Assembly: GCA_036745245.1 (NCBI GenBank)
Contig: DAIOGN010000004.1
Location: forward strand, 1 to 48,948
Source of the DNA: DAIOGN01 sp036745245
GTDB lineage: Bacteria; Zixibacteria; MSB-5A5; JAUVRN01
DNA length: 48,948 nt
Direction: 5' to 3'
A program made the position numbers and the translations under genes. A model generated the notes under the pieces. The model was not told where the DNA came from. It saw only the letters and a program-made list of their open reading frames with translations, and ran no database searches. Numbering within the stretch: position 1 is the stretch's first letter; each line of letters starts with the position of its first letter. Below are positions 48,801-48,948 of this stretch, in pieces.

Positions 48801-48948
48801 GGCAGCGCCTGTTGGCGTTGGATGAACAGTTGAACGGCAATCCGTCCAAGCGGGAAGTCGGTGAGAATCAGACGCCGAGGATTTCAGACAGGCTGGACGC
48901 CGCCTGGTCGAGTTCATCGTCCACCTACGGTCCGATTTCTGCCAATAC
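45833..48948 (+). CDS. sortilin/VPS10-like BNR-repeat protein ('glycosyl hydrolase'), 3' end cut by window
   Basis: An exported protein, open to the right edge for about 1038 residues including a 10-N gap. After a signal peptide (to about PAEK) come many sialidase-type BNR/Asp-box repeats in a VPS10-like propeller: GIWKTENAGTTWKPI, GVYRSRDAGGSWENL, GLYKTADGGKTWKR, GIHLSTDGGETWEKL, AVYRSADRGASWQK and YVVKSTDRGKSWKSI. GGTQDNATQGGPS and SPHSPTRLYYASHRVW are typical of this large family of Bacteroidota and Acidobacteriota. The C-terminal part (about 835 on) has a FlgD-like LRFP...GSMVAPGTYSVTL strand region and a coiled-coil-like segment. Family members are about 1050-1100 residues, so little is missing. 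True glycosidase activity is unproven. Frame stays open across the Ns if their length is right. Confidence 0.87.
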   Translation, partial: MRQLIKPLLTITLLFHALNAWPAEKKDDDTTKAEDTFSGLKLRNLGPAFMAGRISDIVIHPHDENQWYVAVGSGGIWKTENAGTTWKPIFDGEGSYSIGCITMDPSSPSVLWVGSGENVGGRHVAYGDGVYRSRDAGGSWENLGLKLSEHISRIVVHPTNPQVVWVAAQGPLWSKGGERGLYKTADGGKTWKRTLGDDEWTGATDLVMDPRDPNRLYCATWQRGRTIAAYMAGGPGSGIHLSTDGGETWEKLSGGLPGSNMGKIGLAISPQNPDVLYAAIELERRKGAVYRSADRGASWQKGADAVAGGTGPHYYQELYASPHEFDRIYLADVRMQVSGDGGKTFTQLKEENKHSDNHAMAFRTSDPDFLLVGSDGGIYASFDLAETWRFFPNLPVTQFYKVAVDDAEPFYNVYGGTQDNATQGGPSRTVWTRGIQNSDWWLTVGGDGHQPATEPGNPNIVYSESQEGYLSRVDVATGEQVLIRPQPGAGESYERYNWDSPILVSPHSPTRLYYASHRVWRSDNRGDSWTAISGDLTRAQSRLNLPIMGQTWGWDEGWDVAAMSMYGSITSLAESPKQEGLLYAGTDDGLIQVSEDGGAHWRRIDVTSLPKVPATAFINDIKADLHDANAVYVVLDNHKSGDFEPYVVKSTDRGKSWKSILGNLPARTQTWRLVQDHVKPGLLFVGTEFGMYVTLDGGTKWSKLSGDVPTISFRDLAIQRRENDLVGATFGRGFYVLDDYSVLRDVSDAQLASAATLFAPRKAWWYIQRDMDEAQGADDYAAPNPPFGAVFTYYLKEALKTRKDMRKEKEKDLREAKQPLSFPGWDSLETERRQDAPQMWLTVRDAQGTVVRRLEGTNSKGFQRVTWDLRFPAEDAIATXXXXEVGGHIGSMVAPGTYSVTLSKQEDGVVTDLSSAQTFTVERLREGSLPSADPQVAAAFWREVEVFNGSTTAVSKVLAKALERVTLLQKVLSRTESAPGSLEGELNALRQRLLALDEQLNGNPSKREVGENQTPRISDRLDAAWSSSSSTYGPISAN
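48472..48481. other. 10-N assembly gap inside the sortilin-like gene
   Basis: Ten ambiguous bases; the reading frame resumes in phase with sensible family sequence (GGHIGSMVAPGTYSVTL), so the real gap is probably a multiple of three plus one, or the Ns are a scaffolding placeholder. Confidence 0.95.

Overview
This window comes from a high-GC Gram-negative bacterium, probably an uncultured lineage assembled from a metagenome (there is a 10-N gap near the right end). Several traits point to the FCB superphylum and its candidate phyla (Zixibacteria, Eisenbacteria, Krumholzibacteria, Latescibacteria, Gemmatimonadota-like): a TonB receptor followed by a DUF4249-like lipoprotein, a large secreted protein with a FlgD/T9SS-like C-terminal domain ending in GKLVVIK, a multihaem cytochrome ending in paired dockerin-like repeats (GDxNxxGxVxxADxxxLVNYVF), and a sortilin/BNR-repeat 'glycosyl hydrolase'. 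The exact phylum cannot be fixed from the sequence alone. I saw no rRNA, tRNA, CRISPR array, prophage or intact transposase.

Layout. (1) 1-9305, minus strand: a compact operon for hydroxyproline and proline catabolism. In order of transcription it encodes a SnoaL-like protein, 4-hydroxyproline 2-epimerase, an FAD D-hydroxyproline dehydrogenase, a DHDPS-family deaminase, alpha-ketoglutarate semialdehyde dehydrogenase, an exported S9 oligopeptidase, a small membrane protein and a truncated P5C dehydrogenase. Together these could take imino-acid-rich peptides to 2-oxoglutarate and glutamate. (2) 9458-12215: mgtE, an anchored hypothetical and a DinB-like protein. (3) 12424-18375: TonB receptor, DUF4249-like lipoprotein and a large secreted protein. 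(4) 18433-25042, minus: DUF502 protein and a complete RND efflux operon (membrane fusion protein, pump, outer-membrane factor). (5) 25357-37357: an accessory, stress-like island. It holds an MDR oxidoreductase, a DUF3494 adhesin/ice-binding-like lipoprotein, two copies of a lipoprotein plus DUF5670 module, a DUF3185-like protein, an M48 protease, a GT4-hydrolase fusion with a GH130 enzyme, a NarL-type response regulator whose N-terminus is an in-frame minisatellite, an orphan sigma region 4 protein and a Lys/Gln-rich microprotein. Three copies of a 58-nt element lie upstream of genes in this island. (6) 37500-41242, minus: a four-gene corrinoid methyltransferase operon. It looks like a methionine synthase split into its modules, with an MttB-family (non-pyrrolysine) methyltransferase in place of the folate domain. 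(7) 41529-48948: secreted proteins, namely a small exported hypothetical, a seven-site cytochrome c with dockerin repeats, a beta-propeller repeat protein and a truncated sortilin-like BNR protein.

The most interesting items are the split, apparently folate-independent methionine-synthase-like operon; the repeated 58-nt element with its invariant downstream octamer and the duplicated modules it precedes; the repeat-encoded N-terminus of the response regulator; and two perfect palindromes sharing GGGTCAGA, each directly after a stop codon between convergent genes.
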